From CAKZSU01 sp044223895 (GTDB lineage Bacteria; Patescibacteriota; Microgenomatia; UBA10105; UBA927), in assembly GCA_044223895.1 (NCBI GenBank), contig JBGALL010000001.1, positions 35,362 to 99,361 of the forward strand: a stretch of DNA of 64,000 bases, in the 5' to 3' direction. Both the position numbers and the translations under genes were made by a program. The notes beneath the pieces are model-generated. The model did no database searches and had not been told where the DNA came from. It worked only from the letters and a program-made list of their open reading frames with translations. This document shows, piece after piece, positions 8,146 to 16,572 of the stretch; within the stretch, counting starts at the first letter, position 1; every line of letters begins with the position of its first letter.

Positions 8146-9729
8146 ATGGAGAAAAAAATCCTCATTGCCCTTTTTATATTCTTTAATTGCGTTCTCCTAA
8201 CCCCCTTTGTCTATGGCAGTTTACATACTCCTTCAGGAGCAGTGTTCCTCGGAACTGTCCATTATCCACCTGACTATTTGTATTACCTCTCTCATATAAC
8301 TCAAGGACGAGAACACTTATTATTTACCACTTTCCTAACAACCACAGAACCCATGCCTAATTTATTTATTAGTTTTGTTTACGTTTTTTTAGGGAAAATT
8401 GGATATATGCTTCATATTTCGCCGATTTATATGTATCAAATCGGTTTGGTTTTGTTTGGAAGTCTCTACATGTATGCCGCATATACAATAATTAAATTTT
8501 TCTATCCTACAAAGCTAACCAATCGAATACTAACCTTCTTGTTATTCATGTTTAGTAACACCCTTCCACGAATAGTTTTCGAAAACGGTCAACGAATATT
8601 AGCCCCCTATTTCAGTTGGTACAATTATGGAGAACCATTTCTTCGTTTCGAAAGTATTCCTCACCATCTCCTCATTTTTGCATCAATATTCATGATGGTG
8701 AGTTGTTATTTACACTATCAGCGAGAAAAAGGACTAAAACAAAAGATATTGTTAGTGGCTATCGCTGTAATTTCAGCTATTTCACTCGGTATCATGAACC
8801 CGGTGCAATGGATGTTGTTAGTAGGAACCTTGGGATTGTTTTCCCTTGTGAAAGACTTCCGTTCACTATCTCTACAAACAGTAACAAAGTATCTTCCCTT
8901 ACTTGTCTTTACAATAATTGGAGCGGTCTGCGTTTTTTATCTAAAATTTGTTCTGAATCGGGAACCTTTTACCAGCGCTTATATCTGGGAGGCCGCCCAG
9001 TCACCAACCTTATATTGGGATCAAATTTTGCAATACTATGGCAGTGTTTTCATATTGGCGTTAGTAGGAATGCCTTTTTTTCTTAGATCTAAGAATGAAT
9101 CACGATTGTTGGTTAGCTGGATTACCCTGGCAGGATTACTTCTATTCTTTGTTCCCTTTACGAAAAAACTGCCTGTTTTAACCTTCCGGTATCTATCTCC
9201 GTTAAATGTACTACTATATGCTGCCGCTGCAACCCAAGCTTTAGATACGATTCCAAAACTATTTAAGAAACTAGAACCACTTATAAAAAGTGTTAGTTTT
9301 ACCATTCTTTTTTTCCTCTTAGTTCCGCTCTTTTTTATTCATCTTGGATATAAATTAGCAATGCCCACTACGGATATATCTTTTTACGTTCCACAATCGA
9401 TTTATAGAACGTTTCAGAAGGCTGCTGATTACTCTACCTTAGATGATATTTTCCTTGTTTACTGGCCATATGAAAAAGTATTTCCAACCATTGCGGGAAG
9501 AAAAGAGTTTTTTACGAGTAAGTTTTTAACAGTTGATTTTGATACCAAAAACCAAAACGCCTACAAATTCTTAGTGAGTCAAATGACCGAAAGTGAAAAA
9601 AAAGACTTTTTGAAGAAAAATAAGATAACCTACATTATTGCTAGTAACCAAGATTCATTATCGGGAAATTCGTTTCTCACGGTATTAGAAAAATCTTCTT
9701 TGGTCACAATCTATAAAGTCTCCTTATAA
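8146..9729 (+). CDS. Multi-spanning membrane protein, putative GT-C type; paralogue of the 11971-13773 gene
   Basis: A membrane protein of 527 residues with about ten to twelve hydrophobic segments. An N-terminal region after the first helix (YPPDYLYYLSHITQGRE...TEPMPNLFISFVYVFLGK) aligns by eye with the corresponding region of the gene at 11971-13773 (DYELYLSKIRQGKE...SEPHEGSLIQVLYVFIGK), so the two are paralogues. The C-terminal 100 residues form a soluble domain. No family is certain; architecture and genomic company suggest a glycosyltransferase or polysaccharide-export role. Confidence 0.62.
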   Translation: MEKKILIALFIFFNCVLLTPFVYGSLHTPSGAVFLGTVHYPPDYLYYLSHITQGREHLLFTTFLTTTEPMPNLFISFVYVFLGKIGYMLHISPIYMYQIGLVLFGSLYMYAAYTIIKFFYPTKLTNRILTFLLFMFSNTLPRIVFENGQRILAPYFSWYNYGEPFLRFESIPHHLLIFASIFMMVSCYLHYQREKGLKQKILLVAIAVISAISLGIMNPVQWMLLVGTLGLFSLVKDFRSLSLQTVTKYLPLLVFTIIGAVCVFYLKFVLNREPFTSAYIWEAAQSPTLYWDQILQYYGSVFILALVGMPFFLRSKNESRLLVSWITLAGLLLFFVPFTKKLPVLTFRYLSPLNVLLYAAAATQALDTIPKLFKKLEPLIKSVSFTILFFLLVPLFFIHLGYKLAMPTTDISFYVPQSIYRTFQKAADYSTLDDIFLVYWPYEKVFPTIAGRKEFFTSKFLTVDFDTKNQNAYKFLVSQMTESEKKDFLKKNKITYIIASNQDSLSGNSFLTVLEKSSLVTIYKVSL

Positions 9730-9760
9730 AGGTTTACCATTGTCTCTTTGTTTATTCTTG

Positions 9761-9769
9761 TGGTACAAC
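9761..9769 (+). promoter_or_regulatory. Extended -10 promoter, leaderless start
   Basis: TGGTACAAC; 7 bp after its end is base 9776, exactly the ATG of the kinase gene. This rules out the longer frame starting at 9740. Confidence 0.55.
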
Positions 9770-9775
9770 CATCAT

Positions 9776-10408
9776 ATGGACAAACATATTTTCGTATCGA
9801 TTATGGGCACCATGGGTTCGGGGAAAACCACTGTAGCCAAATTACTTGCCAAAGAACTTGACTATCCCTTAATATTAGAAAATTTTGAGGAAAATGCTTT
9901 TCTCCCCAAATTCTACCAAGACATGCAACGCTGGGCGTTTCATTCTCAAACATTCTTCCTTTTGGAAAAAATTCGTCAAATAGAAAAAATTCCCTCCTTA
10001 TTGGAAAAGCATTCAATTATTCAAGATACCCCTATTATGCAGGATGTATTTTCCTATGCTCAAGCACAATATGAGTTAGGAAACATGGATAAAGACGAAT
10101 GGAGACTGTATCTAAAAACCTATGAACTGATGAAAGAACACTTCAAGCAACCGGATGTCATTATTTATTTAGATGCTTCTGTGGATACTATTATGAATCG
10201 GATAACTCAACGAGGTCGTGAATTTGAGCAGTCTATCCCCCGCAGTTATATAGAATTATTAGATCGTTTGAATACTGAATGGCTAAAAAATTCAAAAATT
10301 CCTGTGGTTCACATCGACACTAATACTAGAGATATTATCAAAAAAGAATTAGATAAAGAATTTGTGGTCATAAACCTACGACACGCACTTGCTCAATATA
10401 CACGCTAA
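9776..10408 (+). CDS. Deoxynucleoside kinase-like protein
   Basis: A soluble P-loop kinase of 210 residues: GTMGSGKTTVAKLLA at 11-25 binds ATP phosphate; ENFEENAFLPKFYQDMQRWAF is the deoxyribonucleoside-kinase segment with the catalytic Glu; QDTPIMQD replaces the usual DRS-type motif; VIIYLDASVDTIMNRITQRGREFE is the lid region. These kinases phosphorylate deoxynucleosides for DNA precursor salvage, a common route in CPR bacteria that lack de novo nucleotide synthesis. The start is fixed by the promoter and puts the P-loop at the normal position. The neighbours are membrane proteins and give no further clue. Confidence 0.85.
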   Translation: MDKHIFVSIMGTMGSGKTTVAKLLAKELDYPLILENFEENAFLPKFYQDMQRWAFHSQTFFLLEKIRQIEKIPSLLEKHSIIQDTPIMQDVFSYAQAQYELGNMDKDEWRLYLKTYELMKEHFKQPDVIIYLDASVDTIMNRITQRGREFEQSIPRSYIELLDRLNTEWLKNSKIPVVHIDTNTRDIIKKELDKEFVVINLRHALAQYTR

Positions 10409-10414
10409 ACTTCC

Positions 10415-11974
10415 ATGTACAGGAAATTATTGATTGTGGGTCTTTTATTACTTACTTTTAGCAGTTTATCGGTGTATGCCATCAAAACCCATCAATATCC
10501 ACAATGGGATGAACATCATTATCTCACCATAGCGGTAAAGACCCTTGATGCAGTTCATACCAAAGGGTTGATAGGCTTCGCAGATGTCATTTCCATAAGT
10601 ACGTACAGACAACCACTCTATCCCCTCCTACTTGCCCTATTACTCTCCATCTTAGGAACAGCTCATACCTACGTGATGGCACTAATAGTGAATGCTGGGC
10701 TATATACGTTAACTATCTTTGCAACTTATTTAGTAGCCCGTTATTTTTTTAAACCATGGATAAGTATCCTGGCTGCAGTGATAGCTGCAACCTACGGGAA
10801 TGGCTTATTCTATGCCCATTTCACCTATGTAGAAACTGCAGTAACCACTATGATTGTCTGGGGATTATATTGGTTGCTGCGAACTGACGGATTTCGCAGA
10901 AGAAAATATTCTCTCATTGCGGGTTTATGGATTGCCTTGGCAACCCTCACGAGATTTATTGCACCAGTATTTCTCATCGGACCACTACTAGGGTTATTGC
11001 TACAACTGTGTATTGAAAGACAAAAGTCTACCAAAGATCAATGGCAAAACGTCACCATCCTTCTAGGTTTAGCAATAGGTATCCCCCTCATCTTATATTT
11101 TATTCCGAATCATCAGTCCTTTTTAGAATACGTACACAATAACCAGACACTCGGTCCCGGATGGGTTGCTCAATATCGTGATCCGGCTATGGCAAATACC
11201 TTTTCGGTACGATCAATAATGTATTACTTTAATATTATTCAACAAAAATACCGTACCGCCCTTCGTCGTATTTGTAGGCGGATTTGTAGTGGTAAGCCTC
11301 TCAGCTTTTTAAAAAATATTGTAACTAAAAAAGATTTCATCAGAGATGTTTTCAAAGATATTTTTATTAGCGGGATTCATCGTCCCCTACTGTTTTTTAA
11401 CCTTGTAACGATTTGGAAAGAAGATCGATTCTTGGTCTCTATATATCCAGATATGGCATTACTATCAGTTGTTGCTCTCCAAGCGTTATCTCGCTGGAAA
11501 AAAGTTTTTATTACCACGGTAACTATAGTTATAGTCATTAGTATCATGAATGCTTACGGTGGATTATTTGGTATTGGTCCAATGGGAAAACAAGGACTGG
11601 TAGATTATGTAACTCCCACGTGGATTCCCCACCCACGCCGACTGTATCTCACTCCCCTGGTTTGGCCACCTACAAAGGAATATTCCAATGCGGATATATT
11701 TGTAAAGGCTATCCAACAAGATTGGAAAGGATCAGAGAAAGCCAAGATTGGCCTCACCTTTAATCATGAACCATTTATCAATGCCGTAAACTCAATCCTC
11801 ACCTATGAAAAGCGCAGTTTGGGAGAATTGAAACTGGATCAAACAGCTACCCAGACAGCTTCACTTGATTATCTTGTTAGTCAATCCGAGATTACCCCTG
11901 GAAGCGATTTACATGAACTGAATAGACTGATAATTCCCTACGACAAATCACCGGTATTTATTTATAAGCACTAG
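10415..11974 (+). CDS. GT-C/ArnT-like membrane glycosyltransferase with suspected internal frame disturbances
   Basis: An apparent protein of 519 residues. After the first helix it carries QWDEHHYLTIAVKTL, the acidic DE motif of GT39/ArnT-like enzymes that binds metal and the lipid-linked sugar donor. About ten hydrophobic segments are present. Two stretches do not look like a membrane protein in the main frame: about 11246-11313 reads a very basic YRTALRRICRRIC, and about 11334-11397 reads VFKDIFISGIHRP. The +1 frame of both reads hydrophobic helices (PPFVVFVGGFVVVSLSAF; KIFLLAGFIVPYCFLTL). Each switch point is an A or T run. The frame stays open overall, so the product may be altered or the base calls may be wrong. 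The stop TAG overlaps the convergent gene's stop. Confidence 0.65.
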   Translation: MYRKLLIVGLLLLTFSSLSVYAIKTHQYPQWDEHHYLTIAVKTLDAVHTKGLIGFADVISISTYRQPLYPLLLALLLSILGTAHTYVMALIVNAGLYTLTIFATYLVARYFFKPWISILAAVIAATYGNGLFYAHFTYVETAVTTMIVWGLYWLLRTDGFRRRKYSLIAGLWIALATLTRFIAPVFLIGPLLGLLLQLCIERQKSTKDQWQNVTILLGLAIGIPLILYFIPNHQSFLEYVHNNQTLGPGWVAQYRDPAMANTFSVRSIMYYFNIIQQKYRTALRRICRRICSGKPLSFLKNIVTKKDFIRDVFKDIFISGIHRPLLFFNLVTIWKEDRFLVSIYPDMALLSVVALQALSRWKKVFITTVTIVIVISIMNAYGGLFGIGPMGKQGLVDYVTPTWIPHPRRLYLTPLVWPPTKEYSNADIFVKAIQQDWKGSEKAKIGLTFNHEPFINAVNSILTYEKRSLGELKLDQTATQTASLDYLVSQSEITPGSDLHELNRLIIPYDKSPVFIYKH

Positions 11975-13773
11975 AAGTTAACTTTATAGACAATAACCTG
12001 TGGATTTCGAAACATTTCAGTGAGAAAGGGATAATAGGGACGGAGATCAGGAGCACCATAAGCTAAGCCTTGTTCTTCAGGTCCATACAACACGTATTGA
12101 ATATTGTTCTCTTTAAATAAGCTTAAAAATTCTTCTGGTGGTCGTTTTCGTCCAAAGAAATTTGCTACAATAATTACTTTCATTTCCGAATTGACCGTAT
12201 TGGCGTGACCTACATAGGTAAAATTTCCTGAGTATACAGGTATAAGATTGCCCGTTGCCTGACCAGAAAATACAGCCACATCCCGAGGAGTATTCACCTG
12301 CAACCAAACCATAGCATCAACTAAATCTAATAAGGGATACATTACTTCTGCACCTTGGGGAACAAGTGGAATATCAGCCCGTAACTTGTGATCTACGAAA
12401 TCTTTTTGCCATAGCCATGAAGAAAACATCGTTCCACACCCTAGTAAAATAACGATAATGGGAATGATCAATAATGCTTCACCAAAACCACTTCCTCCTT
12501 TGACACTATCTTGCTTTGACGCTGTCTTGCTTTGCCATTTCTTAACATATTGATATCCAGTATAAATCGCATACATACTCATAATTGCTAAGGGAATATG
12601 AGGGGCCATTTCTGTCCAACGGGTTGGTGATTGTTGAGGAATATAATTAAAGAGAAATACAAAGAATAACCACGAAAAAATCCAATAAGAAAATATTGGA
12701 AGCTTTTTTTGTAACACTGTTCTCGTGCTTGAAGGTTTGAGTTGATCGAGACAACTAATAACCACGCCCACTAAACCCAATGGCAAAGTTGCACCCAATG
12801 CTAAAAAGTATTCTATGTATGAAAATTTCGTAGGATGCAGAACGTCAAATTCGACCAACCTTTTCCAAGGATATTGGGCGGAAATCATGGCAAAATAAAT
12901 AATTGATGGTAAACTTAAAACTCCAAAAATAATTCTTCCAAACAAATTATTGGTAAAGTATCTAACTGCTATTTTTTTGAGTGAAGCACCACTTCCACTA
13001 CTAAGATCTTTCCAATTATCTTTTATAAGAGCAAAAATTTCTCCCAGAGTCCAAAATGCTAACACGCCATAAATAAAAGCTAAAGCAGGAGTAAAAACAA
13101 TACCTAATAACAATCCAATAACTCCTAAGAAAACCCAATTACCAGGCATCTTTTTCGTTATAAATCCCCCACCAAAAACCCACAAAATAAACGCTAACAT
13201 TGCTTGTCCAAAGAGGATATGAGGTAAAAATGTAGTTCGTTGCATACTATCGACCACGGTATACCACGGCATATACCCCCCGAATCGAGGCCAGCCATCA
13301 ACAGTTTCAAACTTAGGCCAGGTAGAAGCCGTCACGATCAGTAAGAAGGTTATGATTTGCCAGGAAAACCCGGGGAAAACCCATTCCGAAACTCTCCACA
13401 TGACAAAGAGTAAAACAACAGCAAAAAATACTCTCATCACATGATAGGAAAACCATACATAAGGTGTCTGAACGTGTACCCAATCTGAAACTTTTCCTAT
13501 AAACACATATAAGACTTGAATTAAACTCCCCTCGTGGGGTTCACTGGTATATTTTTCCTTTGCTAACCATGATCCTTCTTTCCCCTGTCTAATTTTTGAG
13601 AGATACAATTCATAATCTGTTGGGAAATTATGAACTAATTCAAAATATCGAATCGGTTTTATTTTCCAACGAAGACTCCATTCATAAAAGGTTGGCACCA
13701 TGGCGAATAATACAAAAAAAAGTATTAAAAATGCAGGTAGAAATGCACGAATCCAATGGAAGATTTTTGACAT
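11971..13773 (-). CDS. Multi-spanning membrane protein, paralogue of the 8146-9729 gene
   Basis: A protein of 600 residues with about twelve membrane segments and a C-terminal soluble part of about 120 residues. The motif after the first helix (NFPTDYELYLSKIRQGKE...SEPHEGSLIQVLYVFIGK) and a following aromatic-rich loop (WPRFGGYMPWYTVVDSMQRT) resemble the gene at 8146-9729. A hydrophilic segment (KTASKQDSVKGGSGFGE) between helices looks like an insert. Probable GT-C-type glycosyltransferase or related export protein; not proven. It converges on the upstream plus-strand gene, their stop codons sharing CTAG. Confidence 0.62.
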   Translation of the reverse strand: MSKIFHWIRAFLPAFLILFFVLFAMVPTFYEWSLRWKIKPIRYFELVHNFPTDYELYLSKIRQGKEGSWLAKEKYTSEPHEGSLIQVLYVFIGKVSDWVHVQTPYVWFSYHVMRVFFAVVLLFVMWRVSEWVFPGFSWQIITFLLIVTASTWPKFETVDGWPRFGGYMPWYTVVDSMQRTTFLPHILFGQAMLAFILWVFGGGFITKKMPGNWVFLGVIGLLLGIVFTPALAFIYGVLAFWTLGEIFALIKDNWKDLSSGSGASLKKIAVRYFTNNLFGRIIFGVLSLPSIIYFAMISAQYPWKRLVEFDVLHPTKFSYIEYFLALGATLPLGLVGVVISCLDQLKPSSTRTVLQKKLPIFSYWIFSWLFFVFLFNYIPQQSPTRWTEMAPHIPLAIMSMYAIYTGYQYVKKWQSKTASKQDSVKGGSGFGEALLIIPIIVILLGCGTMFSSWLWQKDFVDHKLRADIPLVPQGAEVMYPLLDLVDAMVWLQVNTPRDVAVFSGQATGNLIPVYSGNFTYVGHANTVNSEMKVIIVANFFGRKRPPEEFLSLFKENNIQYVLYGPEEQGLAYGAPDLRPYYPFLTEMFRNPQVIVYKVNF

Positions 13774-13865
13774 AACACAGATTAGTCTACACGAAATCTC
13801 TGACTCTAGAAAACTACTAAACTTTCGGGTATAAATAATTACACGACAACAATACCTATTCTAGT

Positions 13866-14576
13866 ATGGAAAACGAAGAACAAGAAATGAAATCATTGTT
13901 AAAAGTTGGTGGTTTGGTAGCTGTTTGTGTGGTCTTTCTGCTGATTGTTATCTTCGTCTGGAATTCATGGACCGTGAAACGAAACAGTAAAGTAGTTCTT
14001 CATTCCGGAGTTACCTATACAGGTCCGACACCAGAGGGACAACAAAATGCTCCGGCTACGACTGCTCCCAATAAATTTACTGTCGATCAGAATACGAAAT
14101 GGAAAATAGTCAGTGGCATGTTATATCCTTACAGTTTTGAAGCTCCAGAAAATCTAGAATTAGTGAGATTTAATAATGATCCCTACGATATTTTTGCGAT
14201 CTCTTGGAATGGTCAAAGACCTGATTCAAACGTATTAATTGGAGTCGATAATCTGTCTAATAAAGATAATTTAAAGCAATATATTAATCAGTCTAAACAA
14301 ACCTATGTAGAAAATTGGTGGAAACAAATTGGTTCATTAAGTGGCGTTTCCAGTATCACCCCGTTTACCAACAGTAAAGGAATGAAAGGCTATAGAGCAA
14401 AATTTCTCTTACAAGGAGGCTCTCCTGCTCCCTATGAAGATATCTTCTTTGAAACCTCAAAGAAAAAAGATGTAGTGATCCATATGGCAAATAGTGTATT
14501 GGAAGATAAAGTCTTTGAAAGAATTGTAGATACTGTTTCTTGGGGAACGGCAACAAACTCAGCAACCAAAAAATAA
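13866..14576 (+). CDS. Membrane-anchored protein of unknown function
   Basis: This 236-residue protein has a short charged N-terminus, one membrane helix (VGGLVAVCVVFLLIVIFVW, about 12-30) and an outside domain. A Pro/Gln/Ala/Thr linker at about 50-72 leads to a domain of about 160 residues rich in aromatic and Asn residues (WKIVSGMLYPYSFEAPENLELV; FAISWNGQRPDSNVLIGVDNLS). This pattern is reminiscent of PsbP-like or lipoprotein domains of bacterial surface proteins, but I do not recognise a family. It stands alone between two converging or diverging membrane-protein genes and is followed by palindromic repeats. Confidence 0.7.
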   Translation: MENEEQEMKSLLKVGGLVAVCVVFLLIVIFVWNSWTVKRNSKVVLHSGVTYTGPTPEGQQNAPATTAPNKFTVDQNTKWKIVSGMLYPYSFEAPENLELVRFNNDPYDIFAISWNGQRPDSNVLIGVDNLSNKDNLKQYINQSKQTYVENWWKQIGSLSGVSSITPFTNSKGMKGYRAKFLLQGGSPAPYEDIFFETSKKKDVVIHMANSVLEDKVFERIVDTVSWGTATNSATKK

Positions 14577-14586
14577 CGTTTACTTT

Positions 14587-14674
14587 TGTCATGCTGAATT
14601 CACATCAGCATCTTTAGCGCTATCAACGCTTCTCTAAGACGACAACCTAAGATCCCGACTTACTCGGGATGACA
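14587..14674. repeat. Two palindromic repeats in tandem
   Basis: First element: GTCATGCTGAATTCACATCAGCAT, an inverted repeat TGCTGA/TCAGCA. Second: GATCCCGACTTACTCGGGATGAC, with arms CCCGA/TCGGG. Both match the general pattern of the other dispersed palindromes in this window (GTCATNC...; GATCC...GATGAC). They lie between two co-directional genes and could act as transcription barriers. Confidence 0.5.
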
Positions 14675-14683
14675 ACTATACGT

Positions 14684-16543
14684 ATGAACAAGAAATACAT
14701 TCTTATAATAGTATTTTCCCTAGCCTTTCTTCTCCGTTTATTTTTCATCCCTAATCCTGGATTTGAAGCTGATGTGGCTTTTTGGAAAGGATGGGGACTA
14801 GCAGCAGCTGATAAGGGTGTTGTCTGGGGCATAACCCATACCAATAATAACTACCCTACCCCCTTTGCCTATACCTTAGGAGGCATGGTAGTTCTCTATC
14901 GTCTCTTGGGTGGGAATCCCTATGATTTTAATGATTATTGGAGTAATACCAATCTTAAATTTTTAATTGCTTCCAAGTCGCCAGCAATTATCGCTGATTT
15001 TGGTATCGCCCTACTGATTTTATTTATAGGAAAACGATTTGCTTCTCAATTTATTCCTTCAACAACAGAAAGGAAAAAGGGGTTGGCAAAAATCCTTGAT
15101 AATGACCATATTTGGGCGGTACTCGCTTGTGTCTATTTGCTTAACCCTATTTCAATTATGGATGGCGCCTGGTGGGGCCAGGTTGATAGTTTAGGTGTGG
15201 TCTATTTTCTTCTGGTTGTTTTGTGTTTGCTCTACAAACGGACATTTTTGGCCGGGATTGTATTTATGGTAGCGATGATGACCAAGCTACAGAATATGAT
15301 TTATGGGCCTGTATTATTTGTATTTATATGGCGAGAATTTGGCTTTGACGGATTTAAAAAAGCTCTTGCAGGATCAGTCCTTGGATTTTTTGGATTAAAC
15401 ATTGAATTTTTTCTCTCCAAAAATATGAACCTGGTCATAGGTTCTTTGATAAATAATTATGACTATTTTCCTTGGATGTCTTTAAATGCATTTAACCCCT
15501 GGTGGATCGTTTCTGGTGGTCATGGAATGCAAATGTCCGATAAATACTTATCGATTGGGGTAATGACTGCCAAGTCCGTAGGGACTATTTTATTTGCAGC
15601 CTGTTATTTAATAAGCGTGCTCTCGCTCATCCGCCCCAATATCAAAAGGATATTATCTCCTCAGACATCTCAAGATCAAACATCTCCTAAGGGGTTTTTC
15701 TTGTTTTTTCTAAGTTTATCTATTGTTAACTTTGGATTTTTCTTATTTCAAACTCAATCTCATGAACGCTATGCCTTTCCATTCATTGTCTTTAGTTTAT
15801 TTCTGGTTCCCTTTCTTAAAGGGAGAAAACAACTTATATTTTTTATAAGTTACCTAATTTTTTCAGTTATCTATTTCTTGAATTTACATGTCGCCTTTGC
15901 ATTTAATTATCCAGATAATGTCTTTCAATGGCTTTCATTTTTAGCCGCTCCCGGACCTTCAATAGCCATCGCTGCTATTCAGACGTTGATGTTTATCTTA
16001 TTTTTACTATTTTTTATCCCTGAATTATCACTAGGAGTATCGGGCGTTGGGGTAGCCTTTTGTGTTGGTTTGATTGTTATGGGCAATCTCAAATATCTGA
16101 GAGGTCAACCTATTTTGTTATCAACGATGACCCCAATTACCAGCGCTCAAGGGTATGGAACCCGTCAAAAAGATATGCCGGTCGACGGGGGCTTTGGTCC
16201 CAAAAGTTGGGCTTGGTTATCTACCCAATATGCTTTTTACCGACATGGTATAGGGACTCACGCCAATAGTGAAATAACCTATGATATTGGCCAGCACTTT
16301 AAAGAGATTCAAACTGATTATGGCATTGATACGATTGCTGGAACCCAGGCAAGTGCTATTTTTGAAGTCTGGGGAGACGGGAGAAAATTATTTGAATCCC
16401 CAAAAATGGGACGATTTGATATGCCAAAACATGCCAGAGTTAGCTTGATCGGAGTTCATTATTTAACCCTAAAAACGACTGACGCAGGAGACGGAACCAC
16501 CGATGATCATACCAATTGGCTGAATACAAAATTAGTTCCCTAA
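14684..16543 (+). CDS. GT-C-type membrane protein fused to a C-terminal NPCBM-like carbohydrate-binding domain
   Basis: A protein of 619 residues from the ATG at 14684. Residues 1-480 hold about ten membrane helices; PGFEADVAFWKGWGLAAADKG follows helix 1 (acidic active-site loop), and DGAWWGQVDSLGVVYF resembles the WGQxD loop of mannosyltransferase-like GT-C proteins. After the last helix a domain of about 130 residues reads YRHGIGTHANSEITYDIG, IFEVWGDGRKLFES and TTDAGDGTTDDHTNW; this order (HANS, DGxxLFxS, DAGDG..DH..W) is the signature of the NPCBM carbohydrate-binding module. The domain should lie outside the membrane and may grip the glycan acceptor. An in-frame ATG at 14669 lies in a repeat. 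Confidence 0.75.
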   Translation: MNKKYILIIVFSLAFLLRLFFIPNPGFEADVAFWKGWGLAAADKGVVWGITHTNNNYPTPFAYTLGGMVVLYRLLGGNPYDFNDYWSNTNLKFLIASKSPAIIADFGIALLILFIGKRFASQFIPSTTERKKGLAKILDNDHIWAVLACVYLLNPISIMDGAWWGQVDSLGVVYFLLVVLCLLYKRTFLAGIVFMVAMMTKLQNMIYGPVLFVFIWREFGFDGFKKALAGSVLGFFGLNIEFFLSKNMNLVIGSLINNYDYFPWMSLNAFNPWWIVSGGHGMQMSDKYLSIGVMTAKSVGTILFAACYLISVLSLIRPNIKRILSPQTSQDQTSPKGFFLFFLSLSIVNFGFFLFQTQSHERYAFPFIVFSLFLVPFLKGRKQLIFFISYLIFSVIYFLNLHVAFAFNYPDNVFQWLSFLAAPGPSIAIAAIQTLMFILFLLFFIPELSLGVSGVGVAFCVGLIVMGNLKYLRGQPILLSTMTPITSAQGYGTRQKDMPVDGGFGPKSWAWLSTQYAFYRHGIGTHANSEITYDIGQHFKEIQTDYGIDTIAGTQASAIFEVWGDGRKLFESPKMGRFDMPKHARVSLIGVHYLTLKTTDAGDGTTDDHTNWLNTKLVP

Positions 16544-16572
16544 GATATGACCAAGCAATTAACCCAAATTCT

